Assembly (NCBI GenBank): GCA_023213235.1
Contig: CP096137.1
Coordinates: 2,063,047-2,127,046 of the forward strand
Reading direction: 5' to 3'
DNA length: 64,000 nt
Origin: Elusimicrobiota bacterium
Lineage (GTDB): Bacteria > Elusimicrobiota > Elusimicrobia > UBA1565 > UBA9628
The notes below the pieces were generated by a model. It searched no databases and had not been told where the DNA came from. It saw nothing but the letters and a program-made list of their open reading frames with translations. This document shows, in pieces, positions 6,760-17,087 of the stretch. The translations under genes were made by a program, and so were the position numbers. Each line of letters begins with the position of its first letter. The first letter of the stretch is position 1.

Positions 6760-8403
6760 ATGGACCTCGGACTGCGCCTGACGATCGCCGCCTCGCTGTC
6801 GATGGCGCCGATCGTCCCGCTCGGGGCGCGCCTGGCGTACCTCCAGGTCCTGCGCGGCGACGCGCTCTCCACGCGCGCCTCCGGCGAGTTCGCGCGCGAG
6901 GCGCGCGAGGCCGCGCCGCGCGCCGACCTGCTCGACCGCAAGGGCCGCGTGCTCGCGCGCTCGATCCCCGCGTGGTCCTGCTTCGTCGACAAGGCGATGG
7001 TCAAGGACCCCGCGGCGTTCGGGCGGACGCTCGCGCCGCTGCTCGGCATGCCGGCCTCGGAGATCGCGCGCAAGACGCGCGCGGCGACGCGCTTCGCGTG
7101 GCTCAAGACGAAGATGCCGCAGGCCGAGTACCAGCGCCTCCTCGACGCGCGCGTCGAGGGCGTGGGGCTCGTGCCGACGCAGGAGCGAGTGTACCCCAAC
7201 GGCGACCTCGCGCGCGGCGTGCTCGGCCTCGTGGGCGCCGAAGGCAAGGGCCTCGCCGGCCTCGAGCTCTCGCAGGAGAAGCGCCTCGCGGGCCGCGCGC
7301 GCCGCCTCGAGGTGATCCGCGACGGCCACGGCCGCACGATCTACAAGAACGTCGCCGACGCCGGCGACGAACCCGAGCCGCTGACGCTGACGATCGACCG
7401 CACCGCCCAGTACCTCGCCGAGGAGGCGCTGCGCGAGGGCGGGGAGAAGGGCCAGTTCAAGGAAGGCGCCGTCGCGATCCAGGACCCGCGCACCGGCGAA
7501 ATCCTCGCGATGGCCGCGTGGCCGCCGACGCCGCTGCGCAACCCGTTCGTGCAGGACGCCTTCGAGCCGGGCTCGACGTTCAAGGTCGTGACCGCTCTGG
7601 CCGCCGTCGATTCCGAGCTCGTGAAGCCGGACGAGACTTTCTCGGGCGAGGGCGGCAAGTGGCAGGTCGTCCCCGGCGTGACGATCACCGACCACGAGCC
7701 CGAGGGCCAGATGACCCTCGCCCAGATCATGGAGCGCTCCTCGAACATCGGCGTCGCCAAAGTGGTGGACCGCGTCGGCGCCTCGCGCTTCTACCGCTTG
7801 GCGCGCGCCTTCGGCTTCGGCGCGAAGACGGGAGCGCCGCTTCCCGGCGAGAGCGCAGGCGAGCTCAAGCCGCTGTCCGACCTGACGAAGGTGGGCCTCG
7901 CGGCCTCCTCATACGGCTACGGCCTGGCCGTCAGCCCGCTTCAGATGCTCGGCGCGTACTCCGCGATCGCCAACGGCGGCACGCTCTACGAGCCCAAGCT
8001 CATCGTCGACGGCAAGGAGCCCGTGAAGGTCCGCCGCGTGGCCTCCGAGCGCGCGGTGCGCCAGATCGGCGCCATGCTCGAGGGCGTCGTCGACCGCGGC
8101 ACCGCCGCGAGCGCGCGCATCCCCGGCTACCGCGCCGCCGGCAAGACGGGCACGGCGCGCAAGATCGATCCCCTGACCCGCAAGTACTCGACGAGCGCCT
8201 ACACGGCGTCGTTCGCGGGCTACCTGCCCGCGTCCGCCCCGCGTTGGACGATCCTCGTCATCCTGCACGAGCCGAAGGGCGCGTACTACGGCGGCCTCGT
8301 CGCGGCGCCGATCTTCGCGCGCGTGGGCTCCCGCCTGCTGGCGCTCGAGGGCGTCGCCCCGGACCGCCCGGCCGATCCCGCCCTCGGCACGGCGAAGCGC
8401 TAG
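6760..8403 (+). CDS. ftsI: Septal peptidoglycan transpeptidase FtsI (class B penicillin-binding protein)
   Basis: Class B PBPs cross-link septal peptidoglycan in partnership with FtsW. The 547-residue protein has an N-terminal membrane anchor (about residues 5-22), a dimerisation domain (RADLLDRKGRVLARS), and the transpeptidase domain. All three penicillin-binding motifs are visible: S-x-x-K as PGSTFK (about residue 271), SSN (about 330), and KTG as AGKTGTA (about 463). Length is at the short end of the FtsI range, and no PASTA domains are present. The frame is unbroken. It lies between ftsL and murE in normal dcw order. Confidence 0.95.
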   Translation: MDLGLRLTIAASLSMAPIVPLGARLAYLQVLRGDALSTRASGEFAREAREAAPRADLLDRKGRVLARSIPAWSCFVDKAMVKDPAAFGRTLAPLLGMPASEIARKTRAATRFAWLKTKMPQAEYQRLLDARVEGVGLVPTQERVYPNGDLARGVLGLVGAEGKGLAGLELSQEKRLAGRARRLEVIRDGHGRTIYKNVADAGDEPEPLTLTIDRTAQYLAEEALREGGEKGQFKEGAVAIQDPRTGEILAMAAWPPTPLRNPFVQDAFEPGSTFKVVTALAAVDSELVKPDETFSGEGGKWQVVPGVTITDHEPEGQMTLAQIMERSSNIGVAKVVDRVGASRFYRLARAFGFGAKTGAPLPGESAGELKPLSDLTKVGLAASSYGYGLAVSPLQMLGAYSAIANGGTLYEPKLIVDGKEPVKVRRVASERAVRQIGAMLEGVVDRGTAASARIPGYRAAGKTGTARKIDPLTRKYSTSAYTASFAGYLPASAPRWTILVILHEPKGAYYGGLVAAPIFARVGSRLLALEGVAPDRPADPALGTAKR

Positions 8404-8406
8404 GCC

Positions 8407-9902
8407 ATGACGCTCGCCGAGCTGCTGCGCGCCGCGTCCACGCGGCGCGTCGCCGGCCCGGTCGACGTCCAGATCGGGGGCCTGCGCCACGACAGCCGCG
8501 AGGTCGTCGTCGGAGACCTGTTCTTCGCGCTTCCGGGCGCCAAGACCGACGGCAACCGCCACGTGCGCCAGGCGCTCGAGAACGGCGCCGTCGCCGTCGT
8601 CAGCGAGCTCGAGCCGCCGCCGCCGCCGGCCACGATGAAGGGCACCTGGATCCAGGTCGACGACGTCGCCGAGGCGATGGCCGGCGTTTCCGACCTCTTC
8701 TTCAACCGCCCGTCGTCGGCGATGACGATGGTCGGCGTCACCGGCACCAACGGCAAGACGACGACGAGCTACCTGCTCGAGGCGATCGTCAAGGCCGCGG
8801 GCGGGCGCCCCGCCGTCGCGGGCACGATCGAGAACCGCCTGAACGGCGAGCGCCTGGAGAAGGCGATCAACACGACCCCTATCTCGTTGAGCCTCACGCG
8901 GCTGCTCGCGCGGTTCCGCGACGGGGGGCGAGCCACGCGCTGATGGAGGTGTCGTCGCACGCCTTGGCGCTCAAGAGGGTCGAGGCCGTGGAGTTCGACG
9001 CCGCGATCTTCCTGAACCTCACGCGCGACCACCTCGATTTTCACAAGACGACGGAGGCGTACTTCGAGGCGAAGGCGCGGCTGTTTGATTTGCTGGCGCG
9101 CGCCGACAACAAGAAATCTCCGAAAGTGGCGGCTTTGAATTTCGACGATCCTCGTGCGCATCTTCTCGTCAAAAAAGCCGTCGGGTGCGAGATCATCCGG
9201 TTCGGCCAGTCCGAACTGGCCACGGACTTACGGGCCACGATAACGAAGGCCGATCTGAACGGCACGAATTTTGAGATGGTCTTCCGGGGCAAATCCTACT
9301 CGGGCCATGTGCGCCTCCCGGGACGGCATAACGTCGAAAACGCTATGGCGGCTGCCGCCGCCATGCTCGGGTTGGGGACGTCCACGAGTCTCGTTCTTAA
9401 CGGAATTTCGGCCCTTCGGGCCGTGCCGGGACGGCTGGAATCAATTAACGAAGGGCAGGACTTCCACGTGTTCGTGGACTACGCCCATACGGACAGTGCG
9501 CTGGAAACGGTTTTGAAGCTCCTTTCGTCCCTGCCTCACAAACGGATTATCACCGTTGTCGGCTGCGGCGGCGATCGCGACAAAACGAAGCGCGGGCCGA
9601 TGGGCGTCGCCGCCTGCGGCGGCGGGAATTTTGCCGTGTTTACCAGCGATAATCCGCGTTCCGAGGATCCTGCGGCGATTCTTGGAGATATCGAAGCGGG
9701 GGTTCGCGCCGCCGGCCACCAAAATTATAGAATCGTCCCCGACCGGGCGGAGGCCATACAATCCGCGGTTTCGATGGCTCGAAGCGGCGACGTCGTTCTC
9801 ATAGCCGGTAAGGGCCACGAGGATTATCAGATACTGAAGGATGCGACCGTTCCGTTCGACGACCGCGAGGCCGCCCGTGCGGCCCTGAAAGCCATCAAAT
9901 GA
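8407..9902 (+). CDS. murE: UDP-MurNAc-tripeptide synthetase MurE (meso-DAP type), frame broken once
   Basis: MurE adds the third residue of the stem peptide with ATP. The N-terminal part has the P-loop VGVTGTNGKTTTSYLL. The second part has LMEVSSHAL, LNLTRDHLDFHKT, the GRHNVENAMAA region and SDNPRSEDP. DNPR is the signature of meso-diaminopimelate-adding enzymes (lysine enzymes usually have DNPA), so the wall is DAP-type. The frame slips in the G run 8923-8928 (six G; seven restore it), giving about 498 residues. From about 9040 to 9900 the codon use is clearly more AT-rich than the first half and the neighbours. The end overlaps murF (ATGA). Confidence 0.94.
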
Positions 9903-11247
9903 AACTCGATCTGACCTGGGGTGAGTTGGCCCGCGCGGCGGGCGGCCGCCTGACGCGCGGCGACGCCTCGACTCCCGTCGACGCGGTCGCCACCGACACG
10001 CGGGCGCTCAAGCCCGGCCAGGCCTTCTGGGCGCTCAAGGGCGAGCGGATCGACGCCCACGACCTGCTGACCCCCGAGCTGGCCGCGCGCTGCGCCGGCT
10101 GGGTCGTCGCCGCCGGCCGCGCTCCCGCTCAAGGGCTGCCGGAGCACGTCGTGGAAGTGCCCGACACGCTGAAGGCCCTCCAAGCCCTGGCCTGCCACCA
10201 CCGCAAGCGCTTCGACATCCCGGTCGCCGGCATCGTGGGCTCCAACGGCAAGACGACGACCAAGGAGATGCTCAAGGCGATCTGCGCGAAGGTCGGGCCG
10301 GTGTGCGCGACGCCCGGCAACTGGAACAACGAGGTCGGCGTGCCGCTGTCGGTGCTCGAGCTCCTGCCCGAGCACCGCTATGGCGTCTTCGAGCTCGCCG
10401 CCTGCCGCAAGGGGAGATCGAGGAGCTCGCGCGCGTCGCCCAGCCGACGGTCGGCTTGCTGACCAACGTCGGCCCCGACCATCTGGAGAGCTTCGGCACC
10501 GTCGAGACGACCTTTCAGACGAATTCCGAGATCCTGCCCGTCCTGCCCGAGGACGGCCGCGCCGTCATCAACGCCGACGACCCCTGGCTGGCCGCGCTCG
10601 AGACGCGCCTGGGCGCGCGCGCCGTCACCTACGGGGCCGGCGCGGGCTGCCGCGTGCGCCTCGACGGCAAGGACGGGCTCATCGTCGACCGGCACCGCCT
10701 GACGATCCGGCTCAAGGGCTTCGGCGCCTACAACCGCTACAACGCCGCCGGCGCCGCCGCGGCCGCGTGGGCGATGGGGCTCAAGCCCGAGACGATCCGC
10801 GACGGCCTCGAGTCCTGGACGCCGGGCATGATGCGCCAGGAGATCCTGCCGCACGCGGGCGGCGCCGCGCTCGTCCTCGACGCCTACAACGCCAATCCCG
10901 CTTCGATGAAGGCCTCGATCGAGGCGTTCGTCGAGGAGTACGGCGGCCGCGCGCGCACGCTCGTGCTCGGCGACATGAAGGAGCTCGGCCCCGGGTCCGC
11001 GGAGTTCCACCGCGAACTCGGAGCGTGGCTGGCGACGCTCGATTTGAAGGCCGTGTTCCTGGCGGGACCCGAGATGAAGCCCGCCGCCGAGGCGCTGGCC
11101 GCCGCGAAGCCGCGCTTTCCCGTCGAGCACGCGCTCGACGCGAAAGGCTGGACCCCGAAGATCAAGGCCGCGCTGACGCCCAGGGACGCCGTGCTGTTCA
11201 AGGCCTCCCGCGCGATGCGGCTCGAGGAGTTGGCCAAGGCCCTCTGA
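9899..11247 (+). CDS. murF: UDP-MurNAc-tripeptide-D-Ala-D-Ala ligase MurF, frame broken once
   Basis: MurF adds D-Ala-D-Ala to the UDP-MurNAc tripeptide. The first frame has the P-loop VGSNGKTTTKEML (about residue 114) and TPGNWNNEVGVPLSVL. After the slip the second frame has GEIEELARVAQPTVGLLTNVGPDHLESFG and LDAYNANPASMKASIEAF, all MurF signatures. The junction lies at about 10400-10417, where the family has E-L-G-x-x-x-x-G-E-I; one missing base, probably a C, fits. The repaired length is about 449 residues. The start overlaps murE and the stop shares a base with the mraY start (TGATG). Confidence 0.93.
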
Positions 11248-12331
11248 TGCTCTACTATCTCCACCAGCTGCGCGAGCTGTTCAGCCCGCTCAACGTCTTC
11301 CAGTACATCACGTTCCGCGCCGCCGGCGCGGCCGTGACCTCCCTCGGCGTGAGCCTGCTCCTGGGACCGTCCCTGATCGCCGCCCTGCGCGAGCGAAAGG
11401 TCGGCCAGATGCAGCGCGCCGACGGGCCGCAGTCGCACCTGTCGAAGCACGGCACGCCCACGATGGGCGGCGCGCTGATCTTCCTCGCGGTCAGCGCCTC
11501 GACGCTGCTCTGGATGCGGCCGGACAACCGCTTCACGTGGCTGCTGCTATCGGTGACGATGTGCCTGACGGCGATCGGCTTCTGGGACGACTACCTCAAG
11601 CTCATCAAGAAGGACGCCAAGGGCGCCCCTCGAAGGCGAAGTTCCTGATCCAGATCCTCGTCGGCCTCGGCGTCACCGCCTACCTCGCGGTGCGGCCGCC
11701 GAACGGCGCCTACCCGACGATGCTGAACATCCCGTACGGCAAGGAGCTGTTCGTCGACATCGGCGTGCTGTACTTCGCCTTGTCCGTCCTCATGGTGGTC
11801 GGCTCGTCGAACGCGGTGAACCTCACCGACGGGCTCGACGGGCTCGCCGCGGGCACGGTGATGTTCTGCGCCCTGGCGTACGCCGTCCTCGCCTACACGT
11901 CGGGCAACGTCAAGCTCGCGTACTACCTGCGCATCGTCCACGTCGAGGGCGCCGGCGAGATCGCCGTCTACCTCGCGGGGCTCATCGGCGCGTGCCTGGG
12001 CTTCCTGTGGTTCAACGCCTATCCCGCGCAGATCTTCATGGGCGACACGGGCTCGCTCTTCCTCGGCGGCGTGATCGCGGTCGTCGCGCTGTGCGTCAAG
12101 CAGGAGCTGCTGCTGCCGATCGTCGGCGGCATCTTCGTCTTCGAGACGCTGTCGGTGATCCTGCAGATGGCCTCCTTCAAGCTGCGCGGGGGCAAGCGCA
12201 TCTTCCGCATGGCGCCGATCCACCATCACTTCGAGCTCGGCGGCGTCGCGGAGCCGAAGGTCACCGTGCGCTTCTGGATCGTCAGCATCGTGCTGATGCT
12301 CGCGGCCCTGGCCTCGCTCAAGCTGCGATGA
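11247..12331 (+). CDS. mraY: Phospho-N-acetylmuramoyl-pentapeptide transferase MraY, frame broken once
   Basis: MraY transfers phospho-MurNAc-pentapeptide to undecaprenyl phosphate at the inner membrane, making lipid I. Visible signatures are HLSKHGTPTMGG, FWDDYLKL (Asp pair), NLTDGLDGLAAG, FMGDTGSLFLGG and the C-terminal PIHHHFELGG. The frame slips at the C run 11626-11629 (four C; five give GAPSKAKF), and the repaired length is about 361 residues, exactly typical. Ten hydrophobic segments are plausible. Overlaps murF by one base and murD by four (ATGA). Confidence 0.95.
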
Positions 12332-13716
12332 AGGGCTTCGATCCCAAGGCGTTCAAGAAGGGCAAGCTCGCCGGCGTCATGGGCCTCGGGAAGTCCGGGC
12401 AGTCCGTCGCCAGGCTCCTGCGCAAGAAGGGCTGGAAGGTCCTCGGCTCCGACGCGCGTCCCAAGGCCGAGCTCGCCTCCGCGCTCGGCGCCCTGGGCAA
12501 GAAGATCCAGTGGGAGTGGTCGGGCCACAGCGAGCGACTGCTCAAGTGCGCGTTCGTCGTGAAGAGCCCGGGGCTCAAGCCGGACCTGCCGATCTTCGAG
12601 AAGCTCAAGGCCAAAGGCGTGCCCGTCTTCTCCGAGCTCGAGATCGCTCTGGCTTTCTCGCCCGCGAAAGCCGTCGTCGCGATCACGGGCACCAACGGCA
12701 AATCGACGACGACCCAGCTGACCTATCAAATCTTCAAGGCCGGCCTGCCGAGGGGCCGCAAGGCGATCCTCGGGGGGAACATCGGCATTCCGCTCAGCAC
12801 GTCCGCGCCGGCCTCGAAGAAGACCGACGTCATCGTCGTCGAGTGCTCGTCCTACCAGCTCGAGGACAGCGCCCATTTCGAGCCCCGCGCGGCCGCGATC
12901 CTCAACCTCACCGCCGACCACATCGACCATCACGGCACGATGGCCGCCTACATCGAGGCCAAGGCCAAGGTGTTCCGCGAGCAGGGCCCGGGCGACGCGT
13001 GCGTGTTCAACATCGACGACCCCGCGGTCTACAAGCTCTCGCGCGAGTGCCCGTCGGAGCGCCTCTACTTCGGGACGCCGGGGCCCCAGACGCACGCCTG
13101 GGAGGAGAAGGGCAAGCTCCATTTCCGGATGCCGGGCGCGAAGAAGGACGTCGTTCTCGTCCCGCCCAAGCTCCCGGGACGCCACAACATCGACAACGCG
13201 CTCGCCGCCGGCCTGCTGGCGCTCGCCCGCGGAATCAAGCCCGCCGCGATACAGAAGGCCCTCAAGGCCTTCAAGGGCGTCGAGCACCGCATCGAGCCCT
13301 GCGGCGCCGTGCGCGGCATCGCCTGCGTCAACGACAGCAAGGCGACCAACGTCGATTCCACCATGGTCGCGCTGAAGGCCTACGAGCCCGCCGGCAAGCG
13401 CGTCCTGCTCGTCCTCGGCGGCCTGCACAAGGGCTCGCCGTACACCCCGCTCAAGCCGCTCATCGAGAAGACGGTCAAGGGAATCCTGACGATCGGCGCC
13501 GCCGCGCGGCGCATCGAGGAGGACCTCTCCGGCCTCGTGCCGATCCTTCCCTGCTCCGACCTCGCCACCGCCGTCGACACCGCCGTGAGGATCGGCGAGA
13601 AGGGGGACACGCTGCTGCTGTCGCCCGCGTGCGCCTCCTTCGACCAGTTCAAGGACTTCGAGGACCGCGGGCGCCAGTTCAAGGCCCTCGTCGCGGCGGC
13701 CGCGAAGGCGAAGTGA
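12328..13716 (+). CDS. murD: UDP-MurNAc-L-alanine:D-glutamate ligase MurD
   Basis: MurD adds D-glutamate to UDP-MurNAc-L-Ala with ATP. The 462-residue frame is intact. It shows GLGKSGQSVARLL in the N-terminal nucleotide-sugar domain, the P-loop ITGTNGKSTTTQL, VVECSSYQLE, LNLTADHIDHHGT, GRHNIDNALAA, VNDSKATNVDST and LLSPACASFDQFKDFEDRG. All are family signatures in the right order. ATGA overlap with mraY and GTGA overlap with ftsW indicate translational coupling. Confidence 0.97.
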   Translation: MKGFDPKAFKKGKLAGVMGLGKSGQSVARLLRKKGWKVLGSDARPKAELASALGALGKKIQWEWSGHSERLLKCAFVVKSPGLKPDLPIFEKLKAKGVPVFSELEIALAFSPAKAVVAITGTNGKSTTTQLTYQIFKAGLPRGRKAILGGNIGIPLSTSAPASKKTDVIVVECSSYQLEDSAHFEPRAAAILNLTADHIDHHGTMAAYIEAKAKVFREQGPGDACVFNIDDPAVYKLSRECPSERLYFGTPGPQTHAWEEKGKLHFRMPGAKKDVVLVPPKLPGRHNIDNALAAGLLALARGIKPAAIQKALKAFKGVEHRIEPCGAVRGIACVNDSKATNVDSTMVALKAYEPAGKRVLLVLGGLHKGSPYTPLKPLIEKTVKGILTIGAAARRIEEDLSGLVPILPCSDLATAVDTAVRIGEKGDTLLLSPACASFDQFKDFEDRGRQFKALVAAAAKAK

Positions 13717-14830
13717 GCCGCGCGATCCCGAAGCGGCGCCAGGCGCCGATCGACTACGCCCTGTTCGGGGCCGCGCTCGCGCTGCTCGTCATCGGCGTGG
13801 TCATGGTCTACTCCGCGAGCGCGATCTCCGCGGAGAAGGCCCTCGGCAGCCCGCTCTACTTCTTCAAGCGGCAGCTGATCTTCGGGATCGTGTCCCTGTT
13901 CGCGATGGGCGCGTTCAGCCGCTACGACTACAACCGCCTGCGCGAGTGGGTGTTCCCGGCCTTCGTCGTCGTCTGCCTGATGCTCGTCGCCGCGCTGTTC
14001 TTTCCGCCCGTCGGCGGCGCGCGGCGCTGGATCCGCCTCGGCCCCGTCGGCATCCAGCCCGCGGAGTTCGCCAAGCTCCTCTCCGTCGTCTTCCTGGCCG
14101 CCTACCTCGACAAGAAGCACAGCAAGCTCGGCCAGCTGATCCCGGGGTCGTCGTGCCGCTGGGCGTCGTCGGGGTGCTCCTGGTCCTGATCGGCCTCGAA
14201 CCCGACCTCGGCACCCCGGCGCTGATCTTCTCGATCGCCCTGCTGCTGCTTTTCGTCGCCGGCGCGCGCGTGAGCTCGGTCCTCGGCGTGATGGCCGCCG
14301 CGGTCCCCGTCATCGCGATCGAGCTGTGGCGCAAGCCCTACCGCCGCGCGCGCCTGCTCTCGTTCCTGAGCCCGTTCGAGAACATCAAGGGCGCGGGCTA
14401 TCAGCTCGCCCAATCGATTCTCGCGGTCGGCTCCGGCGGCTGGTTCGGCAAGGGCATCGGCGCCTCAAAGCTCAAGCTCGGCTACCTGCCGACGCCGCAC
14501 ACCGACTTCATCTTTCCCGTCATCTGCGAGGAGCTCGGGCTGGCCGGCGCCGCCGTCGTGCTCGCGTTGTTCTCCACCATCCTGATCCGCGGCGTGCGCA
14601 TCGCGCGCGCGGCCCCGAATCTCTTCGGGACCCTGCTCGCCGCGGGAATCTCCTTCATGATCGTCCTGCAGGCCTTCTTCAACGTCGCGATGTCGATCGG
14701 GCTCGTGCCCACGAAAGGAATCGCGCTTCCGTTTCTCTCCTATGGAGGGTCTTCTCTGTTGACCTCCATGATCGGCATCGGCATCCTGCTCAACATCTCG
14801 CGGCAGACGCGCGCGGAGCCTCTCAAGTGA
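13713..14830 (+). CDS. ftsW: Septal peptidoglycan glycosyltransferase FtsW (SEDS family), frame broken once
   Basis: FtsW is the SEDS-family polymerase of septal peptidoglycan that works with FtsI. The polytopic protein has MVYSASAISA at the first membrane segment, GGARRWIRLGPVGIQPAEFAKL, the essential GLEPDLGTP loop, PHTDFIFPVICEELG, and the C-terminal ALPFLSYGGSSLL. The frame slips in the G run 14144-14147 (four G; five give IPGVVVPLG). The repaired length is about 372 residues. GTG start overlaps murD, and the end overlaps murG. Confidence 0.95.
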
Positions 14831-15881
14831 AGCGCGTCCTGATCGCGGCGGGGGGACGGGCGGCCACTTCTATCCGGGGCTCGTCGCCGCGCTCGAGCTC
14901 AAGAAGCGCGGCTGGGAGCCGTTGCTGATCGTCAAGAAGGATGATCCGGCCAAGGCCCGTCTCGAGGCCGAGAAGCTGCCCTGCCTCGAGGTGGACTTGG
15001 GCGGCATGCCGCGCCGCCTCGGCCCGGAGCTGTTCACCTTCGGCTTCAAGGTCCTCGCCTCGATGCGCCTGCTCTCGCGCGTCGTGCGCGACTTCCGGCC
15101 GTCTTTGGTCCTCGGCATGGGCGGCTACCTGACCTTCCCGTGCGCCTGGGGCGCGCGCCGCCGCGGCGTGCCCTGCGCGCTGCACGAGTCCAACGCGATC
15201 CTGGGGCTGGCCAACAAGGCCTCCGTGGCCTTGGGCGCCCGCCTGTTCTGGGGCCTGCCGCCCCTGACCGGGGAGGGATTCGTCGTCGGCACCCCGATCC
15301 GCCCGGCCCTTCATGGCCTGAAGGACCGCGCCAAGGCCCGCGCCGCGTTCGGCCTCGCCCCCGACAAGAAAACCGTGCTCGTCTTCGGGGGCTCGCAGGG
15401 CGCCAAGGCGATCAACGCCGCGGTCGCGCCCGCGATGAAGGCCGCGGGCATCGACGCCCAGGTCCTGCACCTCGCCGGCAAGGACAAGTCCCGCGAGGCC
15501 GTCGACGCCTACGGCGACGCGGGGATTCGCGCGACCGTGCTCGACTACTGCGAGGACATGGCCTCGGCGTACGCGGCGGCGGATGTCGTCGTGTGCCGCT
15601 CCGGAGCGAGCACGCTGGCCGAACTCGCGGCGCAGAAGAAGCGCGCGATCCTGGTCCCGTATCCGCACGCCGCGGCGAACCATCAGGACTTCAACGCGCG
15701 CGTGTTCGAGAGAATCGGAGCGGCGAAACGGATTCCGGAAAACGAATTGGGGACCCATCTGGGAACCGCGCTGGCCGAAATGCTTTCCTCTACGACGAGC
15801 CCCGCCTATGCTGAGCTCGGTCTGCCTTCGGCAGACCGGACGACAACGAACTTCGTCGACGAACTCGAACGACTTCTATGA
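14827..15881 (+). CDS. murG: UDP-GlcNAc:lipid I N-acetylglucosaminyltransferase MurG, frame broken once
   Basis: MurG converts lipid I to lipid II on the cytoplasmic face. The GTG start at 14827 gives VKRVLIAAGGTGGHFYPGL once the G run 14850-14855 (six G) is restored to seven; this is the glycine-rich N-terminal motif. Further signatures are LGMGGYLTFPCAWGAR, HESNAILGLANK, VFGGSQGAKAINAA and RSGASTLAELAAQKKRAILVPYPHAAANHQ. The repaired length is about 351 residues. The last 150 bases are less GC-rich than the rest. The stop overlaps surE (ATGA). Confidence 0.95.
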
Positions 15882-16627
15882 AAAGACCAAAGATTCTTGT
15901 CTGTAATGATGACGGCATCTACGGCCCCGGCCTCCCGGCGCTGATCGCCGCGATGAAAAAGGTGGGCACGGTGACCGTGTCCGTGCCCGATCACGAGCGC
16001 TCCGCCGACTCGCACTCGCTCACGCTCCACAAGCCGATCCGCATCCACAACCGCGGAGACGGCGTCTACACGCTCAACGGCTCTCCCGCCGACTGCGCCC
16101 GATTCGGCGTCCTCGAGATCCTGAAGGGGAAGGTGGACCTCGTCGTCTCCGGCATCAACCGCGGTTACAACCTGGGCGAGGACGTGATCTACTCCGGCAC
16201 CGTCGCCGCCGCGATGGAGGCGACGCTGCTCAAGATCGACGCGATCGCCTTCTCCATGGACCCCGACGGTTCCAAGGACTGGAAGGGCGCGGGCCTCTTC
16301 GCGCAGCGCCTGGCCAAGCAGGTGCTCTCGAAGAAGCTCCCGAAGGGCGTCTGCCTCAACGTGAACTTCCCGGCCAACGGCGGCAAGCCGTACAAGGCCG
16401 GCATGCCCGCCAAGCTCGGCCGCCGCATCTACGGCACCGACGTCACGCGCCGCTCCGACCCGCGCGGCCTCGAGTACTACTGGCTCGCGGGACGCCAGGT
16501 CACCGGCGTCGACGAGCCGGGCACCGACGTGGGCGTGGTGTCAAAGGGGAAGGTGTCGGTCACGCCGCTCAAGATCGACAGCACCGACGTCGACATGCTG
16601 CAGGACCTCTCGTCCTGGGCGCTCTGA
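15878..16627 (+). CDS. surE: 5'/3'-nucleotidase SurE
   Basis: SurE is a divalent-metal-dependent survival phosphatase acting on nucleoside monophosphates. The 249-residue product begins KILVCNDDGIYGPGL, containing the metal-binding NDDG at about residues 10-13. It has DHERSADSHSLTLHKPIR, the VSGINRGYNLGEDVIYSGTVAAAMEA signature and a final TDVDML. Length is typical. It is coupled to murG by ATGA overlap, so it is the last gene of the dcw operon here, where murC, murB or ddl would more usually follow. A hairpin terminator lies just downstream. Confidence 0.95.
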   Translation: MKRPKILVCNDDGIYGPGLPALIAAMKKVGTVTVSVPDHERSADSHSLTLHKPIRIHNRGDGVYTLNGSPADCARFGVLEILKGKVDLVVSGINRGYNLGEDVIYSGTVAAAMEATLLKIDAIAFSMDPDGSKDWKGAGLFAQRLAKQVLSKKLPKGVCLNVNFPANGGKPYKAGMPAKLGRRIYGTDVTRRSDPRGLEYYWLAGRQVTGVDEPGTDVGVVSKGKVSVTPLKIDSTDVDMLQDLSSWAL

Positions 16628-16639
16628 TCCGTCCCTCGG

Positions 16640-16669
16640 GGGTTTTGAGCAATTAACCGCTCAAAACCC
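16640..16669 (+). terminator. Terminator-like hairpin after surE
   Basis: Perfect 11-bp stem GGGTTTTGAGC (16640-16650) / GCTCAAAACCC (16659-16669) with loop AATTAACC. It lies 13 bases after the surE stop and before the convergent gene at 16687. There is no long T tract on either side, so it may terminate weakly in both directions. Confidence 0.6.
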
Positions 16670-16686
16670 TAGACGAGAACTCCGAC

Positions 16687-17052
16687 TCAAGGCAGAAGCA
16701 GCACGCGCCCGGCCATCATCATGAGGCCGAAGGACACCGTCCGGGCGACGCCGCGCTCGGGGCCCGCCCGGAAGAACAGCGAGCCGAATCCGTAAAGGGC
16801 CAGAATGCCGATCGCGATCCAAGCCTCCACCGGCAGCTGAAACAGGACGTTGACCAACAGATCGAGCCATCCCTTCTCCCAAGCGGCTCCCGCGGCCTTC
16901 GCCGCCGTCGCGCCCGCGTTCCGGGCCAGTAGAAAGCCCATCAGGAGGCCGAAGCTCAGGCCCGCGGCCCCGTAGGAGACGACGTCCTTGATCAGGTCGG
17001 CCTGCGTGAAGGGGGGCCCGTGCACGTCGGCGTCGCTCGGAGGCGCGTCCAT
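16687..17052 (-). CDS. Small membrane protein, 121 aa, unknown
   Basis: Unrecognised. Three hydrophobic stretches are visible: near residues 28-44 (YGAAGLSFGLLMGFLLA), 66-92 (LLVNVLFQLPVEAWIAIGILALYGFG) and 104-118 (VSFGLMMMAGRVLLL). The N-terminus is acidic and soluble. It is convergent with surE and divergent from the CRP-family gene across a 53-bp gap holding overlapping promoters. Its -10 box TACAAT lies six bases before the ATG, suggesting a leaderless mRNA. Confidence 0.65.
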   Translation of the reverse strand: MDAPPSDADVHGPPFTQADLIKDVVSYGAAGLSFGLLMGFLLARNAGATAAKAAGAAWEKGWLDLLVNVLFQLPVEAWIAIGILALYGFGSLFFRAGPERGVARTVSFGLMMMAGRVLLLP

Positions 17053-17058
17053 GGCCCG

Positions 17059-17087
17059 ATTGTAGCGCCTTGTACGCCCCGGGGCAA
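17059..17087 (-). promoter_or_regulatory. Leaderless promoter of the 121-aa membrane protein gene
   Basis: On the minus strand: TTGCCC (17087-17082), 17-base spacer, TACAAT (17064-17059), then six bases to the ATG at 17052-17050. It overlaps the divergent promoter of the CRP-family gene. Confidence 0.65.

Noticed and set aside
6972..9902. A 976-codon frame joining part of ftsI and murE
   Set aside because: The first 650 codons are a high-GC shadow of ftsI and early murE in the wrong frame. Only the last part (from about 8,940) is genuine MurE, reached after the slip in the G run.
5031..15881. Programmed ribosomal frameshifting at G runs in the dcw genes
   Set aside because: The junctions lie at unrelated positions, lack slippery heptamers with downstream structures, would inactivate essential enzymes if not used nearly always, and occur equally in unrelated genes across the window.
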